From a virus, in IMG/VR virus record IMGVR_UViG_3300009378_000007, positions 1 to 64,000 of that record: a DNA stretch of 64,000 nt; one strand, given 5' to 3'. The notes beneath the pieces are model-generated. The model did no database searches. It was not told the origin of the DNA and saw only the letters and a program-made list of their open reading frames with translations. Position numbers and translations under genes: made by a program. Position 1 is the first letter of the stretch. Every line of letters begins with the position of its first letter. Shown piece by piece: positions 16,381 through 24,250 of the stretch.

Positions 16381-17030
16381 TTGTCAATCCCTTGATTGGC
16401 TTTATGTGTGACTAGGCTTCTGTACTGTGGAGACTCAGGCCCTAGTTGTTCACGCACAAACCTGATCATGTCGTTAAACGTCACCAAGCACTTGACGGGG
16501 ACCTTAGTCTTAACCTCCATCTCAATGATGGACGCGTGTTGTGTGTGCCCATTCGGAACTCGTTCCCTTCTGTCAAGGGCTACCAACACACCAACAGGCT
16601 TACACCCATGTGGACGCATCCATTTCAGGGCTTCCTCAATCTCCTTACCATCAGTAATCTGATCGAACAACAGGACGACCTTGGACCCATAAATCTGAGG
16701 ATCACCATGGAAACCTTGTTCATCTCCAAAGCTGTAGGTCATACGAAAGGCGTGGAGGTCGTTGATGCCAATGACGGTAGAAATGAGGTGCGGAACCCCA
16801 CCGGTCGGACTCCACACTAGGTTAAAGTCTTGACCGATACCCCAGTCAGCGTCCAGACCTTCGGCCATAAACTTACCCCAGACCGATAACCCGAACCCAT
16901 TGAGAATCTCGCCAGGGTTGAAGATATAAGGGGATACTGTACCAGATGGTAGGGTGACGTTTCCAAAACGGAGCGCTTTGTGTTCCATGCAGAAACGAAA
17001 AAACTCGGGTTTGCGTAGTGGACTCAACAT
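16377..17030 (-). CDS. pyrE: Orotate phosphoribosyltransferase-like protein (first of two)
   Basis: 217 residues. LRFGNVTLPSGTVSPYIFNP (about 21-40) is the orotate-site segment of PyrE. The PRPP loop position reads VVLLFDQITDGKEIEEAL (about 118-135), weaker than the usual EDxxTTG. It would make OMP from orotate and PRPP for PyrF. The altered PRPP loop suggests reduced or changed activity; the second copy at 29981-30613 has a standard loop. Confidence 0.75.
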   Translation of the reverse strand: MLSPLRKPEFFRFCMEHKALRFGNVTLPSGTVSPYIFNPGEILNGFGLSVWGKFMAEGLDADWGIGQDFNLVWSPTGGVPHLISTVIGINDLHAFRMTYSFGDEQGFHGDPQIYGSKVVLLFDQITDGKEIEEALKWMRPHGCKPVGVLVALDRRERVPNGHTQHASIIEMEVKTKVPVKCLVTFNDMIRFVREQLGPESPQYRSLVTHKANQGIDK

Positions 17031-17033
17031 TGT

Positions 17034-17237
17034 TTATCCCTGCATTTCGTAGTATTGGAGTTCAAGTATGCCGTACTTACCATCGACGCACTTATGAGAG
17101 AATTGGTTTCTGTATAAGAATACCTGCCTGGTGCCCTGCCGCCTCTCAGGGCCGCTTAACATAAGCTTCTGATTACAGTTTCTGCATGTATAAAAATCAC
17201 GGGTGGGTAAATTGGTGTTATCCTTGTTTCGAGCCAT
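17034..17237 (-). CDS. Small hypothetical protein with a CxxC pair
   Basis: 67 residues from MARNKDNTNLP (GGAG upstream) in preference to an upstream TTG at 17279. FYTCRNCNQKLML resembles half of a zinc ribbon. Unknown function. Confidence 0.55.
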   Translation of the reverse strand: MARNKDNTNLPTRDFYTCRNCNQKLMLSGPERRQGTRQVFLYRNQFSHKCVDGKYGILELQYYEMQG

Positions 17238-18109
17238 CCTGTTGCTCCAGTAATCGTTGGTGTTCTTGTCGGTTGACAACGGCGGCTGTGGCCTTTGAAA
17301 AGAGTACCATCCTCTTGAGACTGGATCGCTACCAGGACCATGAAACCAAACTTACAGCAATTTGATTCTCTGCCCATGGCAACAACCTCAAGGTAAGGGC
17401 CCATCATTTGGTCAAGTCGCAGTTGTGGGTATCCTGTGTCGCACTGATCTGCCAGGGACTGCCCACAATTTGGGCACATAAAGTAAGCTACGCAGGGCTC
17501 CGTGTGGAGACGTATCCGATGGTTTTGGTTGATCCCCATTTTGAAGTCCTCGGACTTCTCTATCCTCCACCTGTTTTCCATGGCCTGCCAAACGGCTTGT
17601 TGGCGTCTTTTTCTTTGTACAGGGGACTCTGCGGTGACGGTGGTTTGTCCTGTCACCTTTTGCAAAACAGCTAGCTTTTGCTTAGTGGTGTCCAGTACAC
17701 GGGTCTCTTCCGGTCGTTCTCGGATAACAGGTCGTTTGGCCCCACTGTGATGGGTAGGCATAGGGTACCCATCGTTAATGGCAGGCAGATCGAACTTAGG
17801 AACGATCTCTTGGGCGAGGGACTCTTTTTTCGGTCCCTGCTTTACCACAACTCTGGGTTTTTTCAGGCACCCACAGTGATGCTTTGGCCATTTCTTACGC
17901 CGGAGTACCGTGCCTATGACCTCCAAACGTTTTCCGCATACGCAAAGACACAAATATATTATAGCCCCGTTGGAGGCCCTCTCAGGGCTTTCTTCCAACA
18001 CCGTTAATTGGCCGTAGGTCTTTCCCACCATTCCCTTGACTTTGGTTCCCTTCCAGTTCTTGGGAGGCCAGCGAGGCCGTCCACATATCCAGTCCCAGAT
18101 CCTACTCAT
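17218..18109 (-). CDS. Zinc-ribbon protein with a probable +1 break near its 3' end
   Basis: Starts at MSRIWDW (AGGTGA upstream). Residues about 27-85 have GKTYGQLTVLEESPER, LCLCVCGKRLEVIG and HHCGCLKK, a pattern common in phage and homing-associated proteins with a Cys cluster. A second Cys group (MCPNCGQSL) follows near residue 210. The direct frame runs to 17156 and overlaps the next gene deeply. At a four-T run (plus A at 17298-17301) the +1 frame gives a natural ending, SKATAAVVNRQEHQRLLEQQ, stopping at 17218. About 296 residues if corrected. Function unknown. Confidence 0.55.
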
Positions 18110-18668
18110 TGAGATCACCTAATTGTTGGAGTTGGATGCTTGCATAGTTGGCAATAGCATCCCTCGTTTCGGCTGCAGGATACTCCCCGTCATACACCAC
18201 CCGTTTAATGCCTACGTTTGCCAGCATACCCATACACATCTGACAGGGCATACAAGTCACGTATACCGTACTGTCCTTCAACTCAATACCATGTCGGGCA
18301 GCATTGGAGATACCGTTTTGTTCCGCGTGCATACAAGGACAAAGGTGTAAAGCTTCGCCATTCTTGAACCCTCGGTCTTTACGCAAACAGCTTGTTGGGT
18401 GTGGGTACTTGGCAGGCACCCCGTTAAACCCTGATACTAACAGACGTTTATCTTGGACGAATACTGCCCCTACAGCTCTGGATTGACAGGTACACATCTG
18501 CTTGGCCATGTGAGCAGCATTCATCCAGTGTTGGTCCCAAGAGGGGCGCCTGCCATTACCCAACAGTTTTTCATAGGCTTCGACCAACTGTTGGATTAGG
18601 GTAGGACTTTGGGAACCTCTCTTGAGGTTCCTGATAGTTTCCTCAAGACTCCAAGGGTAGGTAGTCAT
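18102..18668 (-). CDS. dCMP deaminase
   Basis: 188 residues, starting at MTTYPWSLEE with GGAGGT upstream. The zinc-dependent deaminase motifs are CMHAEQN (His-Ala-Glu, about residue 120) and CMPCQMCMG (PCxxC). SRAVGAVFVQDKRLLVSGFNG is the typical strand before them. It converts dCMP to dUMP for ThyX. The N-terminal roughly 45 residues are additional. T4 gene cd is the familiar phage example. Confidence 0.88.
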   Translation of the reverse strand: MTTYPWSLEETIRNLKRGSQSPTLIQQLVEAYEKLLGNGRRPSWDQHWMNAAHMAKQMCTCQSRAVGAVFVQDKRLLVSGFNGVPAKYPHPTSCLRKDRGFKNGEALHLCPCMHAEQNGISNAARHGIELKDSTVYVTCMPCQMCMGMLANVGIKRVVYDGEYPAAETRDAIANYASIQLQQLGDLNE

Positions 18669-18921
18669 TTCAGGTACCTCCATCTGCAAATATTATCGTC
18701 CGTTGTCGGGGTCCATGTCCATATTCTACCCGCCTTGTCCTCATGGGCTTGGCCCATTACTGGCTCTTTGGGAAAGGATGTTTCGAGCTCGAGGTCGGTT
18801 ATAACCGGTTTCCATTGACCTACTCCATCCTTCCCAACCCGCCATAACCATTCTCCACCTAAGGAGTCTGGTGTGTGGAGGTCCCCGGAACAGGACCGTC
18901 AGGAAGCTTATGGGTAGTCAT
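18665..18921 (-). CDS. Small hypothetical protein with a -1 frame break
   Basis: ATG at 18921 overlaps the previous stop (ATGA) and the stop at 18665 overlaps the deaminase ATG, so coupling marks both ends, yet the 257-base span needs a -1 shift. The first frame gives MTTHKLPDGPVPG and soon stops. From a GGGG run (plus C at 18883-18886) the -1 frame gives DLHTPDSLGGEWLWRVGKDG and continues to the end. Product about 85 residues. A missing base or -1 slippage on GGGG would explain it. Confidence 0.5.
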
Positions 18922-19112
18922 GTCACCACTCTCAGGATACCGCGAATCACCAGGACGTTTCGAATAGGTTCCCAGTGTAGGTCTTGTTCATCATCCAGTT
19001 GGATAGCAACCCGATCCCTTGCAATATCGTAGGCATGGACTCTACCTGATTTAGAGCCTACCTGGGCAGGAACCTTGTTGTCGGCGGCTTTTTGTAGTTC
19101 TTCCCGCGTCAT
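18918..19112 (-). CDS. Small hypothetical protein
   Basis: 64 residues, beginning MTREELQKAADNKVPA, with GGAGGA upstream. The later part (RVAIQLDDEQDLHWEPIRN) is strand-rich. Four-base overlaps with both neighbours. Unknown. Confidence 0.6.
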   Translation of the reverse strand: MTREELQKAADNKVPAQVGSKSGRVHAYDIARDRVAIQLDDEQDLHWEPIRNVLVIRGILRVVT

Positions 19113-19498
19113 GCCCTGTCCTCCATGTCAGTATAGTTACCTTGATCCCTCAGCTTTGTAAGGTGTTCATCCGCCATTATAGTACAATCTTTGTTACCAT
19201 ACTGACGTAGGACCATAACTTCTTGCTTGTCTTGGCCCACCATCTTATTCCACCGTTCGATTGCGGCTTGGGTGACATGAGTCATGTTCTGAGGCCAGTG
19301 CCCGTGCTCCAACTTGTGGTCCAGCATATTGTTGGACACAGATTCCTCAGCAGGTATCGTGTCATAAGCCACAGGGCCCGCAACCCCGCAGTCCACAGGA
19401 TCATCACACATCACTTGGACCGAGAATCGTTGTCCCTCGAGGTCGTTGGAGGTAATGGCATAGCCACCACAAGCAGGGCAGTTTAGAGCTTCTAACAT
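19109..19498 (-). CDS. Lar-like restriction alleviation protein
   Basis: 129 residues. LNCPACGG near the start, a second Cys pair (VMCDDPVDCGVAGP, about 29-42) and AAIERWNKM (about 78-86) reproduce the CPxCGG...C..C...A...WN layout of the Lar/restriction-alleviation family, which in Rac prophage modulates type I restriction. There is extra sequence between the two halves and at the C-terminus. Function in this phage is inferred only. Starts in TAATG overlap with purC. Confidence 0.6.
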   Translation of the reverse strand: MLEALNCPACGGYAITSNDLEGQRFSVQVMCDDPVDCGVAGPVAYDTIPAEESVSNNMLDHKLEHGHWPQNMTHVTQAAIERWNKMVGQDKQEVMVLRQYGNKDCTIMADEHLTKLRDQGNYTDMEDRA

Positions 19499-20259
19499 TA
19501 TAGGCCTCCTGTGACAGCATCGAGTGCCTCTTGGTAACCCTCAATGACCGGCCCTAGGTCGTGACGGATCCACCGCCACCACCGTTCGCCTCTGCCTTCT
19601 TTGGTCCACAGGCGGCAACTGTCAAGGGAGAACTCGTCACCCAGCATCAATACATCCTCTGTCCACCCAAACCCAGCAGGAGCCCTGTCCTCGCCTTGTA
19701 CCTTGTATGGGTGTGTGGTAGTGCCAAACTCCAACTTGAAGTCGACGAGGTTCAGCTTTCGTTGACCAAAGAAACGGCGGAGGACACTGTTGATGTGGAG
19801 GGCCAGGTCTTGCATGGTAAGTAATTCTTCTTTGGTCGCCAAGCCCAGGGCCACAATGGCCGGCATGTTGATCAAAGGGTCACCGTGTTCGTCGGACTTG
19901 TAACAGAACTCTACCAGTGGAGGGTCGAACTGGGTGAGCTCAAATTCTGAGCCGTAACGCCGACAGAAGGAACCGGTCGCATCGTTACGTACGATGACTT
20001 CTACTTTAAACATCTTCAGCTGGGCTACCAGGTATTCCGTGTCAGATAACTTGTCCACCATGCAGGTATGGACGTTGTTACTCCGCAGAAGCTGCATAAT
20101 ATGCCAGTTGAACAGGCCGTTCAACCGACCTTTGCCTGCCAGCTGGTCTGTCTTTTTGCCATCAAAGGCACTGGTGTCATCACAGAACAACATCCGCAAC
20201 AAGCCCGCGTCTTTCACGGTATGAAGTTCCTTTGCTTTACCCTTGTATAATAGTGTCAT
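19498..20259 (-). CDS. purC: SAICAR synthetase (PurC)
   Basis: 253 residues. YKGKAKELHTV at the N-terminus, FCDDTSAFDGKK, KLSDTEYLVAQL, VIVRNDATGSFCRRYG and LNLVDFKLEFG are characteristic PurC segments covering the ATP and CAIR sites. It ligates aspartate to CAIR in purine synthesis. Length is close to bacterial PurC. GAGGAG precedes the ATG. Phage PurC is known from marine phages, where it is read as support for nucleotide supply. Confidence 0.93.
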   Translation of the reverse strand: MTLLYKGKAKELHTVKDAGLLRMLFCDDTSAFDGKKTDQLAGKGRLNGLFNWHIMQLLRSNNVHTCMVDKLSDTEYLVAQLKMFKVEVIVRNDATGSFCRRYGSEFELTQFDPPLVEFCYKSDEHGDPLINMPAIVALGLATKEELLTMQDLALHINSVLRRFFGQRKLNLVDFKLEFGTTTHPYKVQGEDRAPAGFGWTEDVLMLGDEFSLDSCRLWTKEGRGERWWRWIRHDLGPVIEGYQEALDAVTGGL

Positions 20260-20429
20260 TTACAGTCTCCTCGGCAACCCCAGTGTAGGGTTACGAGTTT
20301 GTCAAATTTGGTGCACCAACCAGTGCAGGAATGTTGTGCGTCTCTCTTAAACCATTTACAGTCCTGGCAAAAGAGGTCCCAGTGGTCCCTCAGTATACCA
20401 ATGAAGGCACTTATATCTCGGGCCCTCAT
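20256..20429 (-). CDS. Small Cys-rich protein
   Basis: 57 residues, beginning MRARDISAFIGI. Starts in an ATGA overlap and ends in an ATGA overlap with purC. Six Cys (FCQDCKW, SCTGWC, GCRGDC) suggest zinc binding. Too short to place in a family. Confidence 0.6.
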   Translation of the reverse strand: MRARDISAFIGILRDHWDLFCQDCKWFKRDAQHSCTGWCTKFDKLVTLHWGCRGDCK

Positions 20430-20947
20430 TTCTTGACAAGGTTATCTTTAATTTCCACCAGGTCGCGGAACTCATCGGCTTGGCGACGTAGTTCGTCCGC
20501 CGCTATTGGAGGGTCCGTTTTCTTGGTAGACACAACAACTACCTTCTTACCTAGTTGTTGTAGTTTGTCAACCAGGTACCGAAAGTCCCCATCCCCGGTA
20601 AACAGGAAAGCCGTGTCATAATTATCAGCGAAAGATTGCATGTCTACAGCCATCTCCACATCCATGTTACCCTTACGGCGGACGTCACCATTAGGGGCTT
20701 TCCAGGTTTTTACTGGTTTGGACACAATGTGATAACCGTTGTAGTGCATCCAGTCTACCAAGGGTTTAAGGGGATTGTAATCACCCTCATCCAACGCGGT
20801 ATAATAGTAGATGCGTTGAACGACCCCTTGGTCACTCAAGTACGCATGTAAACGTTTGTAACAGATGTCTAGGTTAAGAGCCTTTAAAGTAGAATGGAAA
20901 TTGGACCCGTCAATAAAAACCATGATTCTCGGGTGACCAAGGGTCAT
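20426..20947 (-). CDS. NYN (PIN-like) domain protein, putative RNase
   Basis: 173 residues from MTLGHPRIMVFIDGSN, with GAGGGAGG upstream. Conserved acidic residues lie in VFIDGSNFH (about 8-16), KGNMDVEMAVDM (about 98-109) and LFTGDGDFRYLVDKL (about 121-135), as in LabA/NYN proteins, which coordinate metal and cut RNA. Probable role: host or phage RNA processing. Confidence 0.8.
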   Translation of the reverse strand: MTLGHPRIMVFIDGSNFHSTLKALNLDICYKRLHAYLSDQGVVQRIYYYTALDEGDYNPLKPLVDWMHYNGYHIVSKPVKTWKAPNGDVRRKGNMDVEMAVDMQSFADNYDTAFLFTGDGDFRYLVDKLQQLGKKVVVVSTKKTDPPIAADELRRQADEFRDLVEIKDNLVKK

Positions 20948-20960
20948 CACTGCCTCCCTC

Positions 20961-21464
20961 TTACCACTTTTGGATGGAAGTGTATTGGCCATTGTGGTAG
21001 CCAAGGACCTTCTGATAGGGCTCTTGGTATGGACCAATTACGTCGTGTAACTTTACCACATTGGCGTTCGACACCATAAAGTTACTGTCATCTGTGACCG
21101 CCACCATGTGGTTGCCGTCAGGCCCTTTCAACAAAAACAGGCTCGCAGGACGCCCACCTTGGTCGAACAGGTATTTACCCAAAGTGGCGGCGCCATCACA
21201 GTCATCCTTCAACTTGCGGGCCAAGATCGTGATAACCCAGGGCTTCCAATCGGTGGGTTTGTCTTCCGTCCACTGGAAGCCCCGCATATAGGCTTCAATG
21301 TTTGTGGTAGCCCGCGGACCGGTCACACGTGAATCGATGTGCTTGAGCTCCTTGAGGGCTCCTGGTAACCGGTAGAAGTTGAACCCCCAGTATAACAGGT
21401 TAACGAAAGCACTCCACAAACCGTAACCGGAGCGGGTTAAAAGCGGTACACGTTTGATGGTCAT
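20961..21464 (-). CDS. Transglutaminase-like cysteine peptidase fold protein
   Basis: 167 residues. A Cys in KLKDDCDGAATLGKYL (about 85-100) followed by a His in DGNHMVAVTDDSNFMV (about 116-131) and a later Asn/Asp give the order of the papain-like transglutaminase fold. The N-terminal 35 residues are hydrophobic and aromatic and may anchor the protein. Substrate unknown. Family assignment is moderate. Confidence 0.5.
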   Translation of the reverse strand: MTIKRVPLLTRSGYGLWSAFVNLLYWGFNFYRLPGALKELKHIDSRVTGPRATTNIEAYMRGFQWTEDKPTDWKPWVITILARKLKDDCDGAATLGKYLFDQGGRPASLFLLKGPDGNHMVAVTDDSNFMVSNANVVKLHDVIGPYQEPYQKVLGYHNGQYTSIQKW

Positions 21465-21661
21465 AGGGAGGCCTCCTTGAGTTCAGAATCCAGAGTGTCG
21501 GTTCGGTGGTTGTGGACATGTACATGTAGGTCCTGGCTTGTCGGGGGTTCGCCATTCGGGCCCGGCAAAACCTGACCTTGTAGGTAGGCCAGGCGTTCCT
21601 TATGCGGACCGCTGAGAGCGCCTTCTTTGTTGTATTTTACTACGACTGCTACGAGGGCCAT
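21461..21661 (-). CDS. Small hypothetical protein
   Basis: 66 residues from MALVAVVVKYNKEG, chosen because AAAGGAG lies nine bases upstream. Contains QDLHVHVHNHRTDT, a His-rich segment that could bind metal. Unknown. Confidence 0.55.
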   Translation of the reverse strand: MALVAVVVKYNKEGALSGPHKERLAYLQGQVLPGPNGEPPTSQDLHVHVHNHRTDTLDSELKEASL

Positions 21662-21665
21662 GTGT

Positions 21666-22022
21666 TTACTCCTTTGGTGTGTACTTGACTTGAATAACAG
21701 GGTTGATTCCGAGTACGTCCCCATAGCGAGGTGCCACATGTACTCGGACAGGATGAACTACTCCATCGTCGGTGGTGATGCGGACAAGGACCCACATTTC
21801 ATGTTTGTCCTTGACCTCTGGCGTATTAAGGTCCTCAGGGATAGATACACGCCAGCCCCAATTCTGAGGTAAGCGGGCAGTGGTCCCCAAGTGCTGGACG
21901 GCTGTTTGTTTGAACCGCTGGTAGCCTACGTCGTCACCAATGAAGGCACCCATGCTCTGCATGGTGGCTCGAATGGCTTCCCCGATGTAGGTCAAGGCGG
22001 CTTTGGTCAAGGTCTTGGACAT
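21666..22022 (-). CDS. Hypothetical protein
   Basis: 118 residues with a helical N-terminal half (MSKTLTKAALTYIGEAIRAT) and a strand-rich C-terminal half ending in VIQVKYTPKE. Starts in TAATG overlap with the acb2-like gene. No family recognised. Confidence 0.6.
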   Translation of the reverse strand: MSKTLTKAALTYIGEAIRATMQSMGAFIGDDVGYQRFKQTAVQHLGTTARLPQNWGWRVSIPEDLNTPEVKDKHEMWVLVRITTDDGVVHPVRVHVAPRYGDVLGINPVIQVKYTPKE

Positions 22023-22234
22023 TACTCGTTCCTCGCGATCGAGGCGTTAGCCCACATAACGGCCTCCTCCAACTTGGTGAAAGCCACCGACTTCTCCCGG
22101 CTATCTGGGCATTCGTCGTTGAGCAAGGAGGCAAATTCGTGGGCAGTGTCTCGAATCTTGACATAACGATCCGCCTGCCCTGGCTTGGGTGGATGGTAGG
22201 TAAATCGGTTGTTCAGGTCTTCTTGTGTGGTCAT
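22022..22234 (-). CDS. acb2: Acb2/Tad1-type hairpin protein, putative anti-CBASS sponge
   Basis: 70 residues. RFTYHPPKPGQADRY near residue 10 and LEEAVMWANASIARNE at the C-terminus match the Acb2 (T4 Vs.4-like) family. Known members form hexamers that bind cyclic di- and trinucleotides and so block CBASS, and some also bind Thoeris signals. The protein is all-helical and about the usual length. GAGGGA precedes the ATG. Family recognition is by motif memory; binding by this protein is inferred. Confidence 0.75.
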   Translation of the reverse strand: MTTQEDLNNRFTYHPPKPGQADRYVKIRDTAHEFASLLNDECPDSREKSVAFTKLEEAVMWANASIARNE

Positions 22235-22236
22235 GA

Positions 22237-23208
22237 TTAGTCCCTCAGTAGGTCGTTGATACTAGTACATGCCCGTGTCTTTTCGTCTACGGTCTTGACG
22301 ATAACTGCGGCATAGGTAGAGTAATCAATATAAAGGCCACGCATCGTTTCGGAGGGCCCACATTGGCCTTTGTGTAGAGCCCCTGGAATCACCACCGAGT
22401 AGGGTGGCACATAACCAGTAGTGATCTCGCCCGTCTTACGGTTCAGGATCGGCGTGGAGGCGCCAATATAGACACCCATACTCAACACCGATCCACGGCC
22501 GACCACCACCCCTTCCGCAACCTCTGACCGGGCACCGATAAAGCAATCGTCCTCAACAATAACAGGACGTGCGTTAATGGGCTCCAGTACCCCTCCAAGA
22601 CCGGCACCACCACTAATGTGGCAGTTCTTCCCGACCTGAGCGCAGGACCCGACAGTGGCCCAGGTATCAATCATGGTACCGCTGTCAACGTAGGCCCCCA
22701 GGTTAATAAAAGACGGCATCAGGATAACGTTGGGTGCTATATAGGCTCCGTAACGGATAACACCTCCGGGAACCACGCGGAAGCCATGGGCTTCAAAATC
22801 CTGTTTACCCCACCGACTGGTTTTGAGTGGTACTTTGTCGTAGGCAATCTGGTCGATCGCCTGCATACCGGGTCCCGAAGTAGACTTGGTGCGCATCACC
22901 TCCATGTCATGGCTCTTGAACCACATCAAGATACCAAGCTTGGGCCAATCATTGATGACGTAGGATGGTATCCCGTTGTCATGTTTGTGCCCGCTGGGGT
23001 CTGGTTCCGAGATCTTGACGGCACCTCGATCCAACATTTCCAGGCAAAGGCCAGAAAGGTCTTGGAGTTGGTCCCGAGGAACGTTATCTCGTTCAGGCCA
23101 CACCTGTGTAACCAACTGGGCGAGTTGGTGGCAGACGGGAGAGAAATCTCCACCAAACCCAATGGATGAAATCTGATCGTCGAGGCGGTCAATGGCTTCT
23201 CGTAACAT
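22237..23208 (-). CDS. dapD: Tetrahydrodipicolinate N-succinyltransferase (DapD)
   Basis: 323 residues. An N-terminal helical domain precedes a left-handed beta-helix of hexapeptide repeats (GVIRYGAYIAPNVILMP through IEDDCFIGARSEVAEG-type repeats, about 150-260). KSTSGPG, GTMIDTWATVGSCAQVGKN and GGVLEPINARPVIVEDDCFI are DapD signatures. Known role: succinylation in lysine and diaminopimelate synthesis. A metabolic gene rarely seen in phages; it could feed cell-wall precursors or lysine. It is somewhat longer than E. coli DapD. AGGAGCCGA element before the start. Confidence 0.88.
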   Translation of the reverse strand: MLREAIDRLDDQISSIGFGGDFSPVCHQLAQLVTQVWPERDNVPRDQLQDLSGLCLEMLDRGAVKISEPDPSGHKHDNGIPSYVINDWPKLGILMWFKSHDMEVMRTKSTSGPGMQAIDQIAYDKVPLKTSRWGKQDFEAHGFRVVPGGVIRYGAYIAPNVILMPSFINLGAYVDSGTMIDTWATVGSCAQVGKNCHISGGAGLGGVLEPINARPVIVEDDCFIGARSEVAEGVVVGRGSVLSMGVYIGASTPILNRKTGEITTGYVPPYSVVIPGALHKGQCGPSETMRGLYIDYSTYAAVIVKTVDEKTRACTSINDLLRD

Positions 23209-23256
23209 TTTATTCGGCTCCTTGCTGTGTAAGGACCTACGGGAGGTCCTAGTTGG

Positions 23257-23859
23257 TCAGGGTGTAAACCCACCCAGATACCGTTTAATGGGTTTGTAGG
23301 ACCTCCGGTGGGCTCTACAGAGTCCATGCTTCACAATCATTTTCCGATGGAGTTCGGTCCCGTACCCTTTGTGTCGGTCAAACCCATATTGTGGGAATTC
23401 TTTGTGCAGTTCCAGCATCATCCTGTCACGCACCACTTTGGCTACAATAGAAGCGGCTGCAATGGATGGGCTTTGAGTATCCCCTTTAATGAAGAATTGA
23501 TGAGGTGCTGGCACGTCGATAGACATCTCATCAATCATAAGGAAAGGTGGCCGGAAATCTTGGTAAGCCTCTTTTAAGGCCCTACGGGTGGCAGGGTCGA
23601 TGCCTATCTTGTCAATACGTCGGGCTGATACCTGAGCCCAAGCCCACCGAACATCCTTCTTGCGACCTAGCTCCTCATATAGGCGCTCGCGTTGGTGTTC
23701 TTTAAGTTTTTTGGAATCGTCCAGGCCCGTAAACTGTTGACCTCCTATATCGGCTACCGCTACCACGATAGGACCAGCCCATGGACCACGACCGGCTTCA
23801 TCAACACCTGCCACCCACCCGTGTTGATCAATGAACGGTTGATCGAAAGTTGGTATCAT
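23257..23859 (-). CDS. rnhB: Ribonuclease HII
   Basis: 200 residues from MIPTFDQPFI. WVAGVDEAGRGPWAG carries the first Asp-Glu pair. Further active-site positions lie near LMIDEMSI and AAASIVAKVVRDRMM. GFDRHKGYGTELH is the usual C-terminal motif. It removes ribonucleotides and RNA from DNA-RNA hybrids, for example primers. The start overlaps the upstream gene by about 30 bases. Confidence 0.9.
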   Translation of the reverse strand: MIPTFDQPFIDQHGWVAGVDEAGRGPWAGPIVVAVADIGGQQFTGLDDSKKLKEHQRERLYEELGRKKDVRWAWAQVSARRIDKIGIDPATRRALKEAYQDFRPPFLMIDEMSIDVPAPHQFFIKGDTQSPSIAAASIVAKVVRDRMMLELHKEFPQYGFDRHKGYGTELHRKMIVKHGLCRAHRRSYKPIKRYLGGFTP

Positions 23860-24250
23860 CAGGAGCCACCGTAACGTATCCGGTTTTATGGTTGAACGCC
23901 TGCTTTCGTGGTCCATCGTTGTGAACCAGGATCGCCTCGGCGTTATCTTCGAAGGTAAGTTTCCAACCCCAAGCATAGGTCCCTTGGAAAGCCAGTCGTA
24001 TCACACCATCGTGAACCTTGGCCCCATCAAGTGGTTGGAACATGGAGTGGCAGAAGACAAAGGGTTCCTTGATAGAAAAGATACCCTGTTCCTTGTCGTA
24101 GGTTCCTTCGGCCTGCAACAACAACCCTTGGTCTTCCAACATGTTACCCATTAGGTACCCCATGTCAAAAGCCACCAAATGGATGGCTTCCAGGTGGTCC
24201 AGGTCAGGCATCATTTCGTCCGTTACCTCTTCAAACTTCAGGATCTTCAT
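23828..24250 (-). CDS. Hypothetical protein
   Basis: 140 residues, beginning MKILKFEEVTDEMMPDL, with GGAG upstream. Aromatic and strand-rich in the second half (GTYAWGWKLTFEDNAEAIL). Unknown. Confidence 0.6.
   Translation of the reverse strand: MKILKFEEVTDEMMPDLDHLEAIHLVAFDMGYLMGNMLEDQGLLLQAEGTYDKEQGIFSIKEPFVFCHSMFQPLDGAKVHDGVIRLAFQGTYAWGWKLTFEDNAEAILVHNDGPRKQAFNHKTGYVTVAPDDTNFRSTVH

Noticed and set aside
20251-20270. CATTTACAG resembling the late-promoter motif before purC
   Set aside because: The match is formed by the purC ribosome site and ATG themselves.
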